NCBI GenBank assembly: GCA_030998225.1
Contig: JAPYXD010000715.1
Coordinates: 5,646,501 to 5,710,500, forward strand
Direction of reading: 5' to 3'
Length of the DNA stretch: 64,000 nucleotides
Source: Diplolepis rosae
Lineage: Eukaryota > Arthropoda > Insecta > Hymenoptera > Diplolepididae
The notes below the pieces were generated by a model. It was not told where the DNA came from. It did no database searches and saw nothing but the letters and a program-made list of their open reading frames with translations. Below, in pieces: positions 51,368 to 64,000 of this stretch. Each line of letters begins with the position of its first letter. Position 1 is the first letter of the stretch. A program made the position numbers and the translations under genes.

Positions 51368-53031
51368 TTCCCGTAGGAAAAATAGATTATAAACAGCTAG
51401 ACTCCTGAATTTAATTTTAGAATGACGGGACAGTAGAAATACCATTTGGCCATCTTAATGTTTAGCTCTCACCTTAACTTCCCTGAAGAAGCATTATTTT
51501 GAGCACTTCGACTACTACGTATCGTTTTTAAAAAGCTGGAATCACCAAAATACCACCCAGTTATCATACATTTTACTTCCTAGCTTAAGTTCACTTCGGA
51601 ACATGTATTTTCAGCACATGTAGTACTAGACATCATTTTTAGAATGATTGGACCTTAAAAATATCCACCGGGTATCTCGAAATGGGGTCCCAGCTTGATT
51701 TCCAGTAGGAAAAATATATTATAAACAGCTAGAATAATGTATTTAATTTTAGAATGACGGGACAGTAGAATTACATTTTGGACATCTTAATGTTTAGCTC
51801 TCATCTTAACTTCCCTGAAGAAGCAGTATTTTAAGCACATGGACTACTAGACATAATCTTTAGAATGACTGGACCTTAAAAATATCACCCGCGTATCTCA
51901 AATTGAGGTTCCCAGCTTGACTTCCTGTAGGAAAAATATATTATAAACGGCTAGACTAATGTATTTAATTTTAGAATGACGGGACAGTAGAAATACATTT
52001 TGGACATCTTAATGTTTAGCTCTCATCTTAACTTCCCTGAAGAAGCATTATTTTGAGCACTTCGACTACGACGTATCGTTTTTAAAAGGCTGGAATCACC
52101 AAAATACCACCCAGTAATCATACATTTTACTTCCTAGCTTAAGTTCACTTCGGAACATCTATTTTAAGCACATGGACTACTAGACATAATCTTTAGAATG
52201 ACTGGACCTTAAAAATATCACCCGAGTATCTCAAATTGAGGTTCCCAGCTTGACTTCCCGTAGGAAAAATATATTATAAACAGCTAGACTCCTGAATTTA
52301 ATTTTAGAATGTCGGGACAGTAGAAATACCCTTTGGCCATCTTAATGTTTATCTCTAATCTTAACTTCCCTGAACGAACAGTATTTTAAGCACATGTAGT
52401 ACTAGACATAATTTTTAGGATGTCGAGACCTTAAAAATATCACCCGGGTATCTCAAAATTGGGTTCCCAGCTTGACGTCCCGTAGGAAAAATATATTATA
52501 AACAGCTAGACTAATGTATTTAATTTTAGAATGACGGGACAGTAGAAATAACTTTTGGACATCTTAATGTTTAGCTCTCATCTTAACTTACCTGAAAGAG
52601 CAGTATTTTGAGCACATGTAGTATTATACATAATGTTTAGGATGTCGAGACATTAAAAATATCACCCGGGTATCTCAAAATTGGGTTCCCAGCTTGACTT
52701 CCCGTAGGAAAAATATATTATAAACAGCTAAACTCCTGAATATAATTTTAGAATGACGGGTCCATAGAAATACATTTTGGCCATCTTAATGTTTAGCTCT
52801 CATCTTAACTTCCCTAAAGAAGCGGTATTTTAAGCACATGGAGTACTGCATATCATTTTTAGAATGCTGGAATCTCTAAAATACCACTCAGTTATCATAC
52901 ATTTTAGTTCCTAGCTTAAGTTCCATTTGGAACATGTATTTTCAGCACATGTAGTACTAGACATAATTTTTAGAATGATTGGACCTTAAAAATATCACCC
53001 GCGTATTGAGAAATTGGGTTCCCAGCTTGAC
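51368..53031 (+). repeat. 1,664-bp six-monomer HOR, copy 2
   Basis: This is an adjacent tandem copy of 49704-51367 with every landmark displaced by 1,664 bp, for example CTAAACTCCTGAATATAAT at 51064 and 52728. It differs at scattered sites: CTCACCTTAACTTCC against CTCATCTTAACATCC in the first monomer, GACAGTAGAAATAC against GAGAGTAGAAATAAC in the third, and GACGTCCCGTAGG against GACTTCCCGTGGG at the fourth boundary. The shared exact length and modest divergence point to a recent local duplication. Confidence 0.9.
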
Positions 53032-56000
53032 TTCCCGTAGGAAAAATAGATTATAAACAGCTAGACTCCTGAATTTAATTTTAGAATGACGGGACAGTAG
53101 AAATACCATTTGGCCATCTTAATGTTTAGCTCTCATCTGAACTTCCCTGAAGAAGCATTATTTTGAGCACTTCGACTACTACCTATCGTTTTTAAAATGC
53201 TGGAATCACCAAAATACCACCCAGATATCATACATTTTACTTCCTAGCTTAAGTTCGCTTCGGACCATCTATTTTAAGCACATGGAGTACTAGGCATCAC
53301 TTTTAGAATGATTGGACCTTAAAAATATCCACCGGGTATCTCAAATTGAGGTTCCCAGCTTGACTTCCAGTAGGAAAAATATATTATTATCAGCTAGAAT
53401 AATGTATTTAATTTTAGAATGACGGGACAGTAGAATTACATTTTGGACATCTTAATGTTTAGCTCTCATCTTAACTTCCCTGAAGAAGCAGTATTTTAAG
53501 CACATGGAATACTAGACATAATTTTTAGAATGATTGGAACTTAAAAATATCACCCGGGTATCGAGAAATTGGGTTCCCAGCTTGATTTCCAGTAGGAAAA
53601 ATATATTATAAACAGCTAGAATAATGTATTTAATTTTAGAATGACGGGACAGTAGAAATACCTTTTGGACATCTTAATGTTTAGCTCTCATCTTAACTTC
53701 CCTGAAAGAGCAGTATTTTGAGCGCATGTAGTATTATACATAATTTTTAGGATGTCGAGACCTTAAAAATATCACCCGGGTATCTCAAAATTGGGTTCCC
53801 AGCTTGACTTCCCGTAGGAAAAATATATTATAAACAGCTAGACTCCTGAATTTAATTTTAGAATGACGGGAACATAGAATTACGTTTTGGCCATCTTAAT
53901 GTTTAGCTCTCATCTTAACTTCCCTTAAGAAGCAGTATTTTAAGCACATGTAGTACTAGACATAATTTTTAGGATGTCGAGACCTTAAAAATATCACCCG
54001 GGTATCTCAAAATTGGGTTCCCAGCTTGACTTCCCGGAGGAAAAATATATTATAAACAGCTAGACTCCTGAATTTAATTTTAGAATGTCGGGACAGTAGA
54101 AATACCATTTGGCCATCTTAATGTTTAGCTCTCATCTTAACATCCCTGAAGAAGCATTATTTTGAGCACTTCGACTACTACGTATCGTTTTTAAAAAGCT
54201 GGAATCACCAAAATACCACCCAGTTATCATACATTTTACTTCCTAGCTTAAGTTCACTTCGGAACATGTATTTTCAGCACATGTAGTACTAGACATCATT
54301 TTTAGAATGATTGGACATTAAAAATATCCACCGGGTATCTCGAAATGGGGTCCCAGCTTGATTTCCAGTAGGAAAAATATATTATAAACAGCTAGAATAA
54401 TGTATTTAATTTTAGAATGACGGGACAGTAGAATTACCTTTTGGACATCTTAATGTTTAGCTCTCATCTTAACTTCCCTTAAGAAGCAGTATTTTAAGCA
54501 CATGTAGTACTAGACATAACTTTTAGGATGTCGAGACCTTAAAAATATCACCCGGGTATCTCAAAATTGGGTTCCCACCTTGACTTCTGGTAGGAAAAAT
54601 ATATTATAAACAGCTAGACTCCTGAATTTAATTTTAGAATGACGGGACAGTAGAAATACCATTTGGCCATCTTAATGTTTAGCTCTCATCTTAACTTCCC
54701 TGAAGAAGCAGTATTTTGAGCACTTCTACTACTACGTATCGTTTTTAAAAAGCTGGAATCACCAAAATACCACCCAGTTATCATACATTTTACTTCCTAG
54801 CTTAAGTTCACTTCGGAACATCTATTTTAAGCACATGGATTACTAGACATCATTTTTAGAATGATTGGACCTTAAAAATATCCGCCGGGTATCTAGAAAT
54901 GGGGTCCCAGCTTGATTTCCAGTAGGAAAAATATATTATAAATAGCTAGAATAATTTATTTAATTTTAGAATGACGGGACATTAGAATTACATTTTGGCC
55001 ATCTTAATGTTTAGCTCTCATCTTAACTTCCCTTAAGAAGCAGTATTTTAAGCACATGTAGTACTAGACATAATTTTTAGGACGTCGAGACCTTAAAAAT
55101 ATCACCCGGGTATCTCGAAATTGGGTTCCCAGCTTGACTTCCCGTAGGAAAAATAGATTATAAACAGCTAGACTCCTGAATTTAATTTTAGAATGACGGG
55201 ACAGTAGAAATACCATTTGGCCATCTTAATGTTTAGCTCTCATCTGAACTTCCCTGAAGAAGCATTATTTTGAGCACTTCGACTACTACCTATCGTTTTT
55301 AAAATGCTGGAATCACCAAAATACCACCCAGATATCATACATTTTACTTCCTAGCTTAAGTTCGCTTCGGACCATCTATTTTAAGCACATGGAGTACTAG
55401 GCATCACTTTTAGAATGATTGGACCTTAAAAATATCCACCGGGTATCTCAAATTGAGGTTCCCAGCTTGACTTCCAGTAGGAAAAATATATTATAAACAG
55501 CTAGAATAATGTATTTAATTTTAGAATGACGGGACAGTAGAATTACATTTTGGACATCTTAATGTTTAGCTCTCACCTTAACTTCCCTGAAGAAGCATTA
55601 TTTTGAGCACTTCGACTACTACGTATCGTTTTTAAAAGGCTGGAATCACCAAAATACCACCCAGTAATCATACATTTTACTTCCTAGCTTAAGTTCACTT
55701 CGGAACATCTATTTTAAGCACATGGACTACTAGACATAATCTTTAGAATGACTGGACCTTAAAAATATCACCCGAGTATCTCAAATTGAGGTTCCCAGCT
55801 TGACTTCCAGTAGGAAAAATATATTATAAACAGCTAGAATAATGTATTTAATTTTAGAATGACGGGACAGTAGAATTACATTTTGGACATCTTAATGTTT
55901 AGCTCTCATCTTAACTTCCCTGAAGAAGCAGTATTTTAAGCACATGGACTACTAGACATAATTTTTAGGATGTCGAGACCTTAAAAATATCACCCGGGTA

Positions 56001-59000
56001 TCACATTATTGGGTTTCCAGCTTGACTTCCCGTAGGAAAAATATATTATAAACAGCTAGACTAATGTATTTAATTTTAGAATGACGGGACAGTAGAAATA
56101 CCTTTTGGACATCTTAATGTTTAGCTCTCATCTTAACTTCCCTGAAAGAGCAGTATTTTGAGCACATGTAATATTATACATAATTTTTAGGATGTCGAGA
56201 CCTTAAAAATATCACCCGGGTATCTCAAAATTGGGTTCCCAGCTTGACTTCCCGTAGGAAAAATATATTATAAACAGCTAGGCTCCTGAATTTAATTTTA
56301 GAATGACGGGGCCATAGAATTACCCTTTGGACATCTTAATGTTTAGCTCTCATCTTAACTTCCCTGAAGATGCAGTATTTTAAGCACATGGAGTACTAGA
56401 CATAATTTTTAGGATGTCGAGACTTTAAAAATATCACCCGGGTATCTCAAAATTGGGTTCCCAGCTTGACTTCTGGTAGGAAAAATATATTATAAACGGC
56501 TAGACTAATGTATTTAATTTTAGAATGACGGGACAGTAGAAATACCATTTATCCATCTTAATGTTTAGCTCTAATCTAAACTTCCCTGAAGAAGGAGTAT
56601 TTTAAGCACATGGAATACTAGACATAATTTTTAGGACGTCGAGACCTTAAAAATATCACCCGGGTATCTCAAAATTGGGTTCCCAGCTTGACTTCTGGTA
56701 GGAAAAATATATTATAAACAGCTAGACACCTGAATTTAATTTTAGAATGACGGGAAAGTAGAAATACCTTTTGGCCATCTTAATGTACAGATCTCATCTT
56801 AACTTCCCTTAAGAAGCAGTATTTTAAGCACATGTAGTACTAGACATAATTTTTAGAATGTCGAGACCTTAAAAATGTCACCCGGGTATCTCAAAATTGG
56901 GTTCCCAGCTTGACTTCTGGTAGGAAAAATATATTATAAACAGCTAGACTCCTGAATTTAATTTTAGAATGACGGAAAAGTAGAAATACGTTTTGGCCAT
57001 CTTAATGTTTAGCTCTCATCTTAACTTCCCTAAAGAAGCGGTATTTTAAGCACATGGAGTACTGCATATCATTTTTAGAATGCTGGAATCTCTAAAATAC
57101 CACTCATTTATCATACATTTCAGTTCTCAGCTCCAGTTCCCTTTGGAACATGTATTTTTAGCACATGTAGTACTAGACATAATTTTTAGAACGATTGGAC
57201 CTTAAAAATATCACCCGGGGATCTAGAAATTGGGTTCCCAGCTTGACTTCCCGTAGGAACAATATATTATAAACAGCTAGACTAATGTATTTAATTTTAG
57301 AATGACGGGACAGTAGAAATACCTTTTGGACATCTTAATGTTTAGCTCTCTTCTTAACTTCCCTGAAAGAGCAGTATTTTGAGCACATGTAGTATTATAC
57401 ATAATTTTTAGGATGTCGAGACCTTAAAAATATCACCCGGGTATCTCAAAATTGGGTTCCCAGCTTGACTTCCCGTAGGAAAAATATATTATAAACAGCT
57501 AGACTCCTGAATTTAATTTTAGAATGACGGGACCATAGAATTACCCTTTGGCCATCTTAATGTTTAGCTCTCATCTTAACTTCCCTGAAGAATCAGTATT
57601 TTAAGCACATGGAGTACTAGACATAATTTTTAGGATGTCGAGACCTTAAAAATATCACCCGGGTATCTCAAAATTGGGTTCCCCGCTTGACTTCTGGTAG
57701 GAAAAATATATTATAAACGGCTAGACTAATGTATTTAATTTTAGAATGACGGGAAAGTAGAAATACCTTTTGGCCATCTTAATGTTTAGCTCTCATCTTA
57801 ACTTCCCTGAAGAAACAGTATTTTGAGCACTTCGATTACTACATATCGTTTTTAAAATGCTGGAATCACCAAAATACCACCCAGTTATCATACATTTTAC
57901 TTCCTAGCTTAAGTTCACTTCGGAACATCTATTTTAAGCACATGGAGTACTAGACATCATTTTTAGAATGATTGGACCTTAAAAATATCCACCGGGTATC
58001 TATAAATGTGGTCCCAGCTTGATTTCCAGTAGGAAAAATATATTATAAACAGCTAGAATAATTTATTTAATTTTAGAATGACGGGACATTAGAATTACAT
58101 TTTGGCCATCTTAATGTTTAGCTCTCATCTTAACTTCCCTTAAGAAGCAGTATTTTAAGCACATGTAGTACTAGACATAATTTTTAGGACGTCGAGACCT
58201 TAAAAATATCACCCGTGTATCTAGAAATTGGGTTCCCAGCTTGACTTCCCGTAGGAAAAATAGATTATAAACAGCTAGACTCCTGAATTTAATTTTAGAA
58301 TGACGGGACAGTAGAAATACCATTTGGCCATCTTAATGTTTAGCTCTCATCTGAACTTCCCTGAAGAAGCATTATTTTGAGCACTTCGACTACTACCTAT
58401 CGTTTTTAAAATGCTGGAATCACCAAAATACCACCCAGATATCATACATTTTACTTCCTAGCTTAAGTTCGCTTCGGACCATCTATTTTAAGCACATGGA
58501 GTACTAGGCATCACTTTTAGCATGATTGGACCTTAAAAATATCCACCGGGTATCTCAAATTGAGGTTCCCAGCTTGACTTCCAGTAGGAAAAATATATTA
58601 TAATCAGCTAGAATAATGTATTTAATTTTAGAATGACGGGACAGTAGAATTACATTTTGGACATCTTAATGTTTAGCTCTCACCTTAACTTCCCTGAAGA
58701 AGCATTATTTTGAGCACTTCGACTACTACGTATCGTTTTTAAAAGGCTGGAATCACCAAAATACCACCCAGTAATCATACATTTTACTTCCTAGCTTAAG
58801 TTCGCTTCGGACCATCTATTTTAAGCACATGGAGTACTAGGCATCACTTTTAGCATGATTGGACCTTAAAAATATCCACCGGGTATCTCAAATTGAGGTT
58901 CCCAGCTTGACTTCCAGTAGGAAAAATATTTTATAAACAGCTAGACTAATGTATTTAATTTTAGAATGACGGGACAGTAGAAATACCTTTTGGACATCTT

Positions 59001-59951
59001 AATGTTTAGCTCTCATCTTAACTTCCCTGAAAGAGCAGTATTTTGAGCACATGTAGTATTATACATAATTTTTAGGATGTCGAGACCTTAAAAATATCAC
59101 CCGGGTATCTCAAAATTGGGTTCCCAGCTTGACTTCCCGTAGGAAAAATATATTATAAACAGCTAGGCTCCTGAATTTAATTTTAAAATGACGGGACCAT
59201 AGAATTACCCTTTGGACATCTTAATGTTTAGCTCTCATCTTAACTTCCCTGAAGATGCAGTATTTTAAGCACATGGAGTACTAGACATAATTTTTAGGAT
59301 GTCGAGACCTTAAAAATATCACCCGGGTATCTCAAAATTGGGTTCCCCGCTTGACTTCTGGTAGGAAAAATATATTATAAACGGCTAGACTAATGTATTT
59401 AATTTTAGAATGACGGGACAGTAGAATTACCTTTTGGACATCTTACTGTTTAGCTCTAATCTTAACTTCCCTGAAGAAGCAGTATTTTGAGCACATGTAG
59501 TACTAGACATAATTTTTAGAACGATTGGACCTTAAAAATATCACCCGGGGATCTAGAAATTGGGTTCCCAGCTTGACTTCCCGTAGGAAAAATATATTAT
59601 AAACAGCTAGACTAATGTATTTAATTTTAGAATGACGGGACAGTAGAGATACCTTTTGGACATCTTAATGTTTAGCTCTCTTCTTAACTTCCCTGAAAGA
59701 GCAGTATTTTAAGCACATGGAGTACTGCATATCATTTTTAGAATGCTGGAATCTCTAAAATACCACTCAGTTATCATACATTTCAGTTCTCAGCTCCAGT
59801 TCCCTTTGGAACATGTATTTTCAGCACATGTAGTACTAGACATAATTTTTAGAATGATTGGAACTTAAAAATATCACCCGCGTATCTAGAAATTGGGTTC
59901 CCAGCTTGACTTCCCGTAGGAAAAATATATTATAAACAGCTAGACTCCTGA
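53032..59951 (+). repeat. Irregular mosaic of mixed-array pieces
   Basis: Segments copied from several HOR tracts lie side by side. About 53.03-53.45 kb matches 51.37-51.8 kb in part and 23.99-24.4 kb (including the rare TTATTATCAGCTAG at 53384). 53.8-54.4 kb matches 49.5-50.05 kb. 55.13-56.5 kb matches 29.66-31.27 kb at an offset of about 25,473 bp, minus one short monomer. 57.47-57.8 kb matches the end of the 5.66-kb HOR. Two copies of a GAATAATTTATT/GGACATTAG variant occur at 54.95 and 58.06 kb. The one perfect CENP-B-box core lies here. Confidence 0.75.
55104..55120 (-). other. Perfect match to the CENP-B box core
   Basis: On the minus strand these 17 bases read TTTCGAGATACCCGGGT, which fits NTTCGNNNNANNCGGGN at all nine fixed positions of the mammalian CENP-B box core. 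The site lies in subunit B, where most other mixed-array copies differ by one base. It is the only perfect copy I found by reading. Binding by CENP-B is not shown. A nine-position match can arise by chance, so the case rests on many neighbours being one step away. Confidence 0.6.
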
Positions 59952-62900
59952 ATTTAATTTTAGAATGACGGGAACATAGAATTACGTTTTGGCCATCTTA
60001 ATGTTTAGCTCTCATCTTAACTTCCCTTAAGAAGCAGTATTTTAAGCACATGTAGTACTAGACATAATTTTTAGGATGTCGAGACCTTAAAAATATCACC
60101 CGGGTATCTCAAAATTGGGTTCCCAGCTTGACTTCCCGGAGGAAAAATATATTATAAACAGCTAGACTCCTGAATTTAATTTTAGAATGTCGGGACAGTA
60201 GAAATACCATTTGGCCATCTTAATGTTTAGCTCTCATCTTAACATCCCTGAAGAAGCATTATTTTGAGCACTTCGACTACTACGTATCGTTTTTAAAAAG
60301 CTGGAATCACCAAAATACCACCCAGTTATCATACATTTTACTTCCTAGCTTAAGTTCACTTCGGAACATGTATTTTCAGCACATGTAGTACTAGACATCA
60401 TTTTTAGAATGATTGGACCTTAAAAATATCCACCGGGTATCTCGAAATGGGGTCCCAGCTTGATTTCCAGTAGGAAAAATATATTATAAACAGCTAGAAT
60501 AATGTATTTAATTTTAGAATGACGGGACAGTAGAATTACCTTTTGGACATCTTAATGTTTAGCTCTCATCTTAACTTCCCTTAAGAAGCAGTATTTTAAG
60601 CACATGTAGTACTAGACATAATCTTTAGAATGACTGGACCTTAAAAATATCACCCCCGTATCTCAAATTGAGGTTCCCAGCTTGACTTCCTGTAGGAAAA
60701 ATATATTATAAACCGATAGACTCCTGTATTTAATTTTAGAATGACGGGACAGTAGAAATACCATTTGGCCATCTTAATGTTTAGCTCTCATCTGAACTTC
60801 CCTGAAGAAGGAGTATTTTAAGCACATGGAATACTAGACATAATTTTTAGGATGTCGAGACCTTAAAAATATCACCCGGGTATCTCATTATTGGGTTCCC
60901 AGCTTGACTTCCCGTAGGAAAAATATATTATAAACAGCTAGACCACTGTAATTAATTTTAGAATGACGGGACAGTAGAAATAACTTTTGGACATCTTAAT
61001 GTTTAGCTCTCATCTTAACTTCCCTGAAAGAGCAGTATTTTGAGCACATGAAGTATTATACATAATTTTTAGGATGTCGAGACCTTAAAAATATCACCCG
61101 GGTATCTCAAAATTGGGTTCCCAGCTTGACTTCCCGTAGGAAAAATATATTATAAACAGCTAGACTACAGAATTTAATTTTAGAAAAACGGGACCATAGA
61201 CTTAGCGGTTGGCCATCTTAATCTTCAGATCTCATCTTAACTTCCCTGAAGAAGCAGTATTTTGAGCACATGGAGTACTGCATATCATTTTTAGAATGCT
61301 GGAATCTCTAAAATACCACTCAGTTATCATACATTTCAGTTCTCAGCTCCAGTTCCCTTTGGAACATGTATTTTCAGCACATGTAGTACTAGACATCATT
61401 TTTAGAATGATTGGACCTTAAAAATATCACCCGCGTATCGAGAAATTGGGTTCCCAGCTTGACTTCCCGTAGGAAAAATATATTATAAACAGATAGACTC
61501 CTGAATTTAATTTTAGAATGACGGGACAGTAGAAATACCATTTGGCCATCTTAATGCTTAGCTCTCATCTGAACTTCCCTGAAGAAGCAGTATTTTGAGC
61601 ACTTCGACTATGACGTATCGTTTTTAAAATGCTGGAATCACCAAAATACCACCCAGATATCATACATTTTACTTCCTAGCTTAAGTTCGCTTCGGACCAT
61701 CTATTTTAAGCACATGGAGTACTAGGCATCACTTTTAGAATGATTGGACCTTAAAAATATCCACCGGGTATCTAGAAATGGGGTCCCAGCTTGATTTCCA
61801 GTAGGAAAAATATATTATAAACAGCTAGAATAATGTATTTAATTTTAGAATGACGGGACAGTAGAATTACATTTTGGACATCTTGATGTTTAGCTCTCAT
61901 CTTAACTTCCCTGAAGAAGCAGTATTTTAAGCACATGGACTACTAGACATAATCTTTAGAATGACTGGACCTTAAAAATATCACCCGGGTATCTCATTAT
62001 TGGGTTCCCAGCTTGACTTCCCGTAGGAAAAATATATTATAAACAGCTAGACTAATGTATTTAATTTTAGAATGACGGGACAGTAGAAATACCTTTTGGA
62101 CATCTTAATGTTTAGCTCTCATCTTAACTTCCCTGAACGAACAGTATTTTAAGCACATGGAGTACTAGACATAATTTTTAGCATGTCGAGACCTTAAAAA
62201 TATCACCCGGGGATCTAGAAATTGGGTTCCCAGCTTGATTTCTCGTAGGAAAAATATATTATAAACAGCTAGACTCCTGAATTTAATTTTAGAATGACGG
62301 AAAAGTAGAAATACCTTTTGGCCATCTTAATGTTCAGATCTCATCTTAACTTCCCTGAAGAAGCAGTATTTTGAGCACATGGAGTACTGCATATCATTTT
62401 TAGAATGCTGGAATATCTAAAATACCACTCAGTTATCATACATTTCAGTTCTCAGCTCCAGTTCCCTTTGGAACATGTATTTTCAGCACATGTAGTACTA
62501 GACATAATTTTCAGAATGATTGGACCTTAAAAATATCACCCGCGTATCGAGAAATTGGGTTCCCAGCTTGACTTCCCGTAGGAAAAATATATTATAAACA
62601 GATAGACTCCTGAATTTAATTTTAGAATGACGGGACAGTAGAAATACCATTTGGCCATCTTAATGTTTAGCTCTCATCTGCACTTCCCTGAAGAAGCAGT
62701 ATTTTGAGCACTTCGACTATGACGTATCGTTTTTAAAATGCTGGAATCACCAAAATACCACCCAGATATCATACATTTTACTTCCTAGCTTAAGTTCGCT
62801 TCGGACCATCTATTTTAAGCACATGGAGTACTAGGCATCACGTTTAGAATGATTGGAACTTAAAAATATCCGCCGGGTATCTAGAAATGGGGTCCCAGCT

Positions 62901-64000
62901 TGATTTCCAGTAGGAGAAATATATTATAAACAGCTAGAATAATGTATTTAATTTTAGAATGACGGGACAGTAGAATTACATTTTGGACATCTTAATGTTT
63001 AGCTCTCATCTTAACTTCCCTGAAGAAGCAGTATTTTAAGCACATTGAGTACTAGACATAATCTTTAGAATGTCTGGACCTTAAAAATATCATTTGCGTA
63101 TCTCAAATTGAGGTTCCCAGCTTGACTTCCTGTAGGAAAAATATATTGTAAACGGCTAGACTAATGTATTTAATTTTAGAATGACGGGACAGTAGAAGTA
63201 CCATTTGTCCATCTTAACGTTTAGCTCTAATCGTAACTTCCCTGAAGAAGGAGTATTTTAAGCACATGTAGTATTATACATAATTTTTAGGATGTCGAGA
63301 CCTTAAAAATATCACCCGGGTATCTCAAAATTGGGTTCCCAGCTTGACTTCCCGTAGGAAAAATATATTATAAACAGCTAGACTCCTGAATTTAATTTTA
63401 GAATGTCGGGACAGTAGAAATACCATTTGGCCATCTTAATATTTAGCTCTCATCTTAACTTCCCTGAAGAAGCAGTATTTTGAGCACTTCGCCTACTACG
63501 TATCGTTTTTAAAAGGCTGGAATCACCAAAATACCACCCAGTAATCATACATTTTACTTCCTAGCTTAAGTTCGCTTCGGACCATCTATTTTAAGCACAT
63601 GGAGTACTAGGCATCACTTTTAGAATGACTGGACCTTAAAAATATCCACCGGGTATCTCAAATTGAGGTTCCCAGCTTGACTTCCAGTAGGAAAAATATA
63701 TTATAAACAGCTAGAATAATGTATTTAATTTTAGAATGACGGGACAGTAGAATTACATTTTGGACATCTTAATGTTTAGCTCTCACCTTAACTTCCCTGA
63801 AGAAGCATTATTTTGAGCACTTCGACTACTACGTATCGTTTTTAAAAGGCTGGAATCACCAAAATACCACCCAGTAATCATACATTTTACTTCCTAGCTT
63901 AAGTTCACTTCGGAACATCTATTTTAAGCACATGGACTACTAGACATAATCTTTAGAATGACTGGACCTTAAAAATATCACCCGAGTATCTCAAATTGAG
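59952..64000 (+). repeat. Distant copy of the 38.97-43.0 kb segment
   Basis: Landmarks match those of 38.97-42.97 kb at an offset of 20,979 bp before about 60.17 kb and 21,030 bp after it. The 51-bp step equals the deletion present at 39193 and absent here. Examples at offset 21,030 are AAGTATTATACAT (40021 and 61051), TCTTGATGTT (40851 and 61881) and TAATATTTAGCTCTC (42409 and 63439). Around 62.13-62.35 kb the sequence instead follows 46.6-46.8 kb, so the copy is itself a mosaic. It runs to the window edge. Confidence 0.82.

Larger units (their letters stand above)
1..64000 (+). repeat. Tandem satellite array filling the window
   Basis: Every part of the window can be read as head-to-tail copies of one satellite family. 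Landmarks such as CAGCTTGACTTCCCGTAGG and TTTAGCTCTCATCTTAAC recur at spacings of 222 or 330-334 bp from start to end, always on the plus strand; I noticed no inverted block. I followed monomer boundaries one by one to 17678 and by landmarks after that, giving roughly 230 monomers (the second part is an estimate). No unique sequence, mobile element, RNA gene or credible coding region interrupts the array. By analogy with known satellites it is probably centromeric or pericentromeric heterochromatin; that function is inferred from organisation, not shown. Neither edge of the array lies in the window. Confidence 0.97.

Noticed and set aside
1..64000. CRISPR array, because of many regular repeats
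   Set aside because: There are no short identical repeats separated by unique spacers. The units are 222-334 bp and similar along their whole length, as in satellite DNA.
1..64000. Human alpha satellite or mouse minor satellite
   Set aside because: The periods (111, 222 and 333 bp) and landmark sequences do not fit the 171-bp or 120-bp families as I know them. Only a CENP-B-box-like site is shared.
1..64000. Inverted blocks within the array
   Set aside because: Reading the landmarks through the window I found all copies in the same orientation and no reverse-complement landmarks. A dot plot would confirm this.

Overview
The window is one uninterrupted block of AT-rich satellite DNA, all in one orientation. 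I see no gene, RNA gene, transposon insertion, CRISPR array or unique flanking sequence. The organisation (diverged monomers grouped into near-identical multi-kilobase higher-order repeats, HORs) is typical of a eukaryotic centromeric or pericentromeric array, probably from a long-read assembly. I cannot name the species. It is not human alpha satellite (171 bp) or mouse minor satellite (about 120 bp). The short monomer (222 bp) is close in length to the published 221-bp horse satellite, but that is a length coincidence only, not a sequence match. A CENP-B-box-like motif leans weakly towards a mammal.

The array has three nested levels. (1) The ancestral unit is about 111 bp. Three diverged versions are recognisable: C (about 113 bp), A (about 111 bp) and B (about 109 bp). 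They share an ATTTTTAGAATG-like block and a TTCC-N4-GGAA-like dyad at matching positions. (2) These form two monomer classes in the order C-A-B: a long trimer (330-334 bp) and a short dimer lacking A (222 bp). A itself comes in two lineages, A1 and a CpG-richer A2. (3) Monomers are grouped into HORs of several sizes: 3,206 bp (10 monomers), 5,661 bp, 6,714/5,052 bp variants and 1,664 bp (6 monomers). Nearly all copy-to-copy length differences are whole 111-bp subunits or whole monomers, as expected from in-register unequal exchange.

Layout: 1-7596 is an array almost purely of long monomers with the 3.2-kb HOR. 7597-7929 is a recombinant boundary monomer. 7930-11924 is a mixed long/short array. 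11925-17344 is a second long-monomer block (one full and one shortened HOR copy). 17345-64000 is a continuous mixed array. Its first 4.3 kb repeat 7597-11924 at an offset of 9,748 bp. It continues as two 5,661-bp HOR copies (20340-31662), two or three rearranged copies (31663-49703), a clean 1,664-bp HOR pair (49704-53031), an irregular mosaic (53032-59951), and a segment that repeats about 38.97-43.0 kb at an offset of about 21 kb.

The most interesting signal is in subunit B. In the mixed arrays most B copies match the CENP-B box core at 8 of 9 fixed positions on the minus strand, often one CpG transition away, and one copy (55104-55120) matches all nine. In the long-monomer blocks the same site is much more degenerate. 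Together with the conserved dyads and visible gene-conversion tracts, this makes the window a useful record of satellite evolution. I did not find a new protein-coding system.
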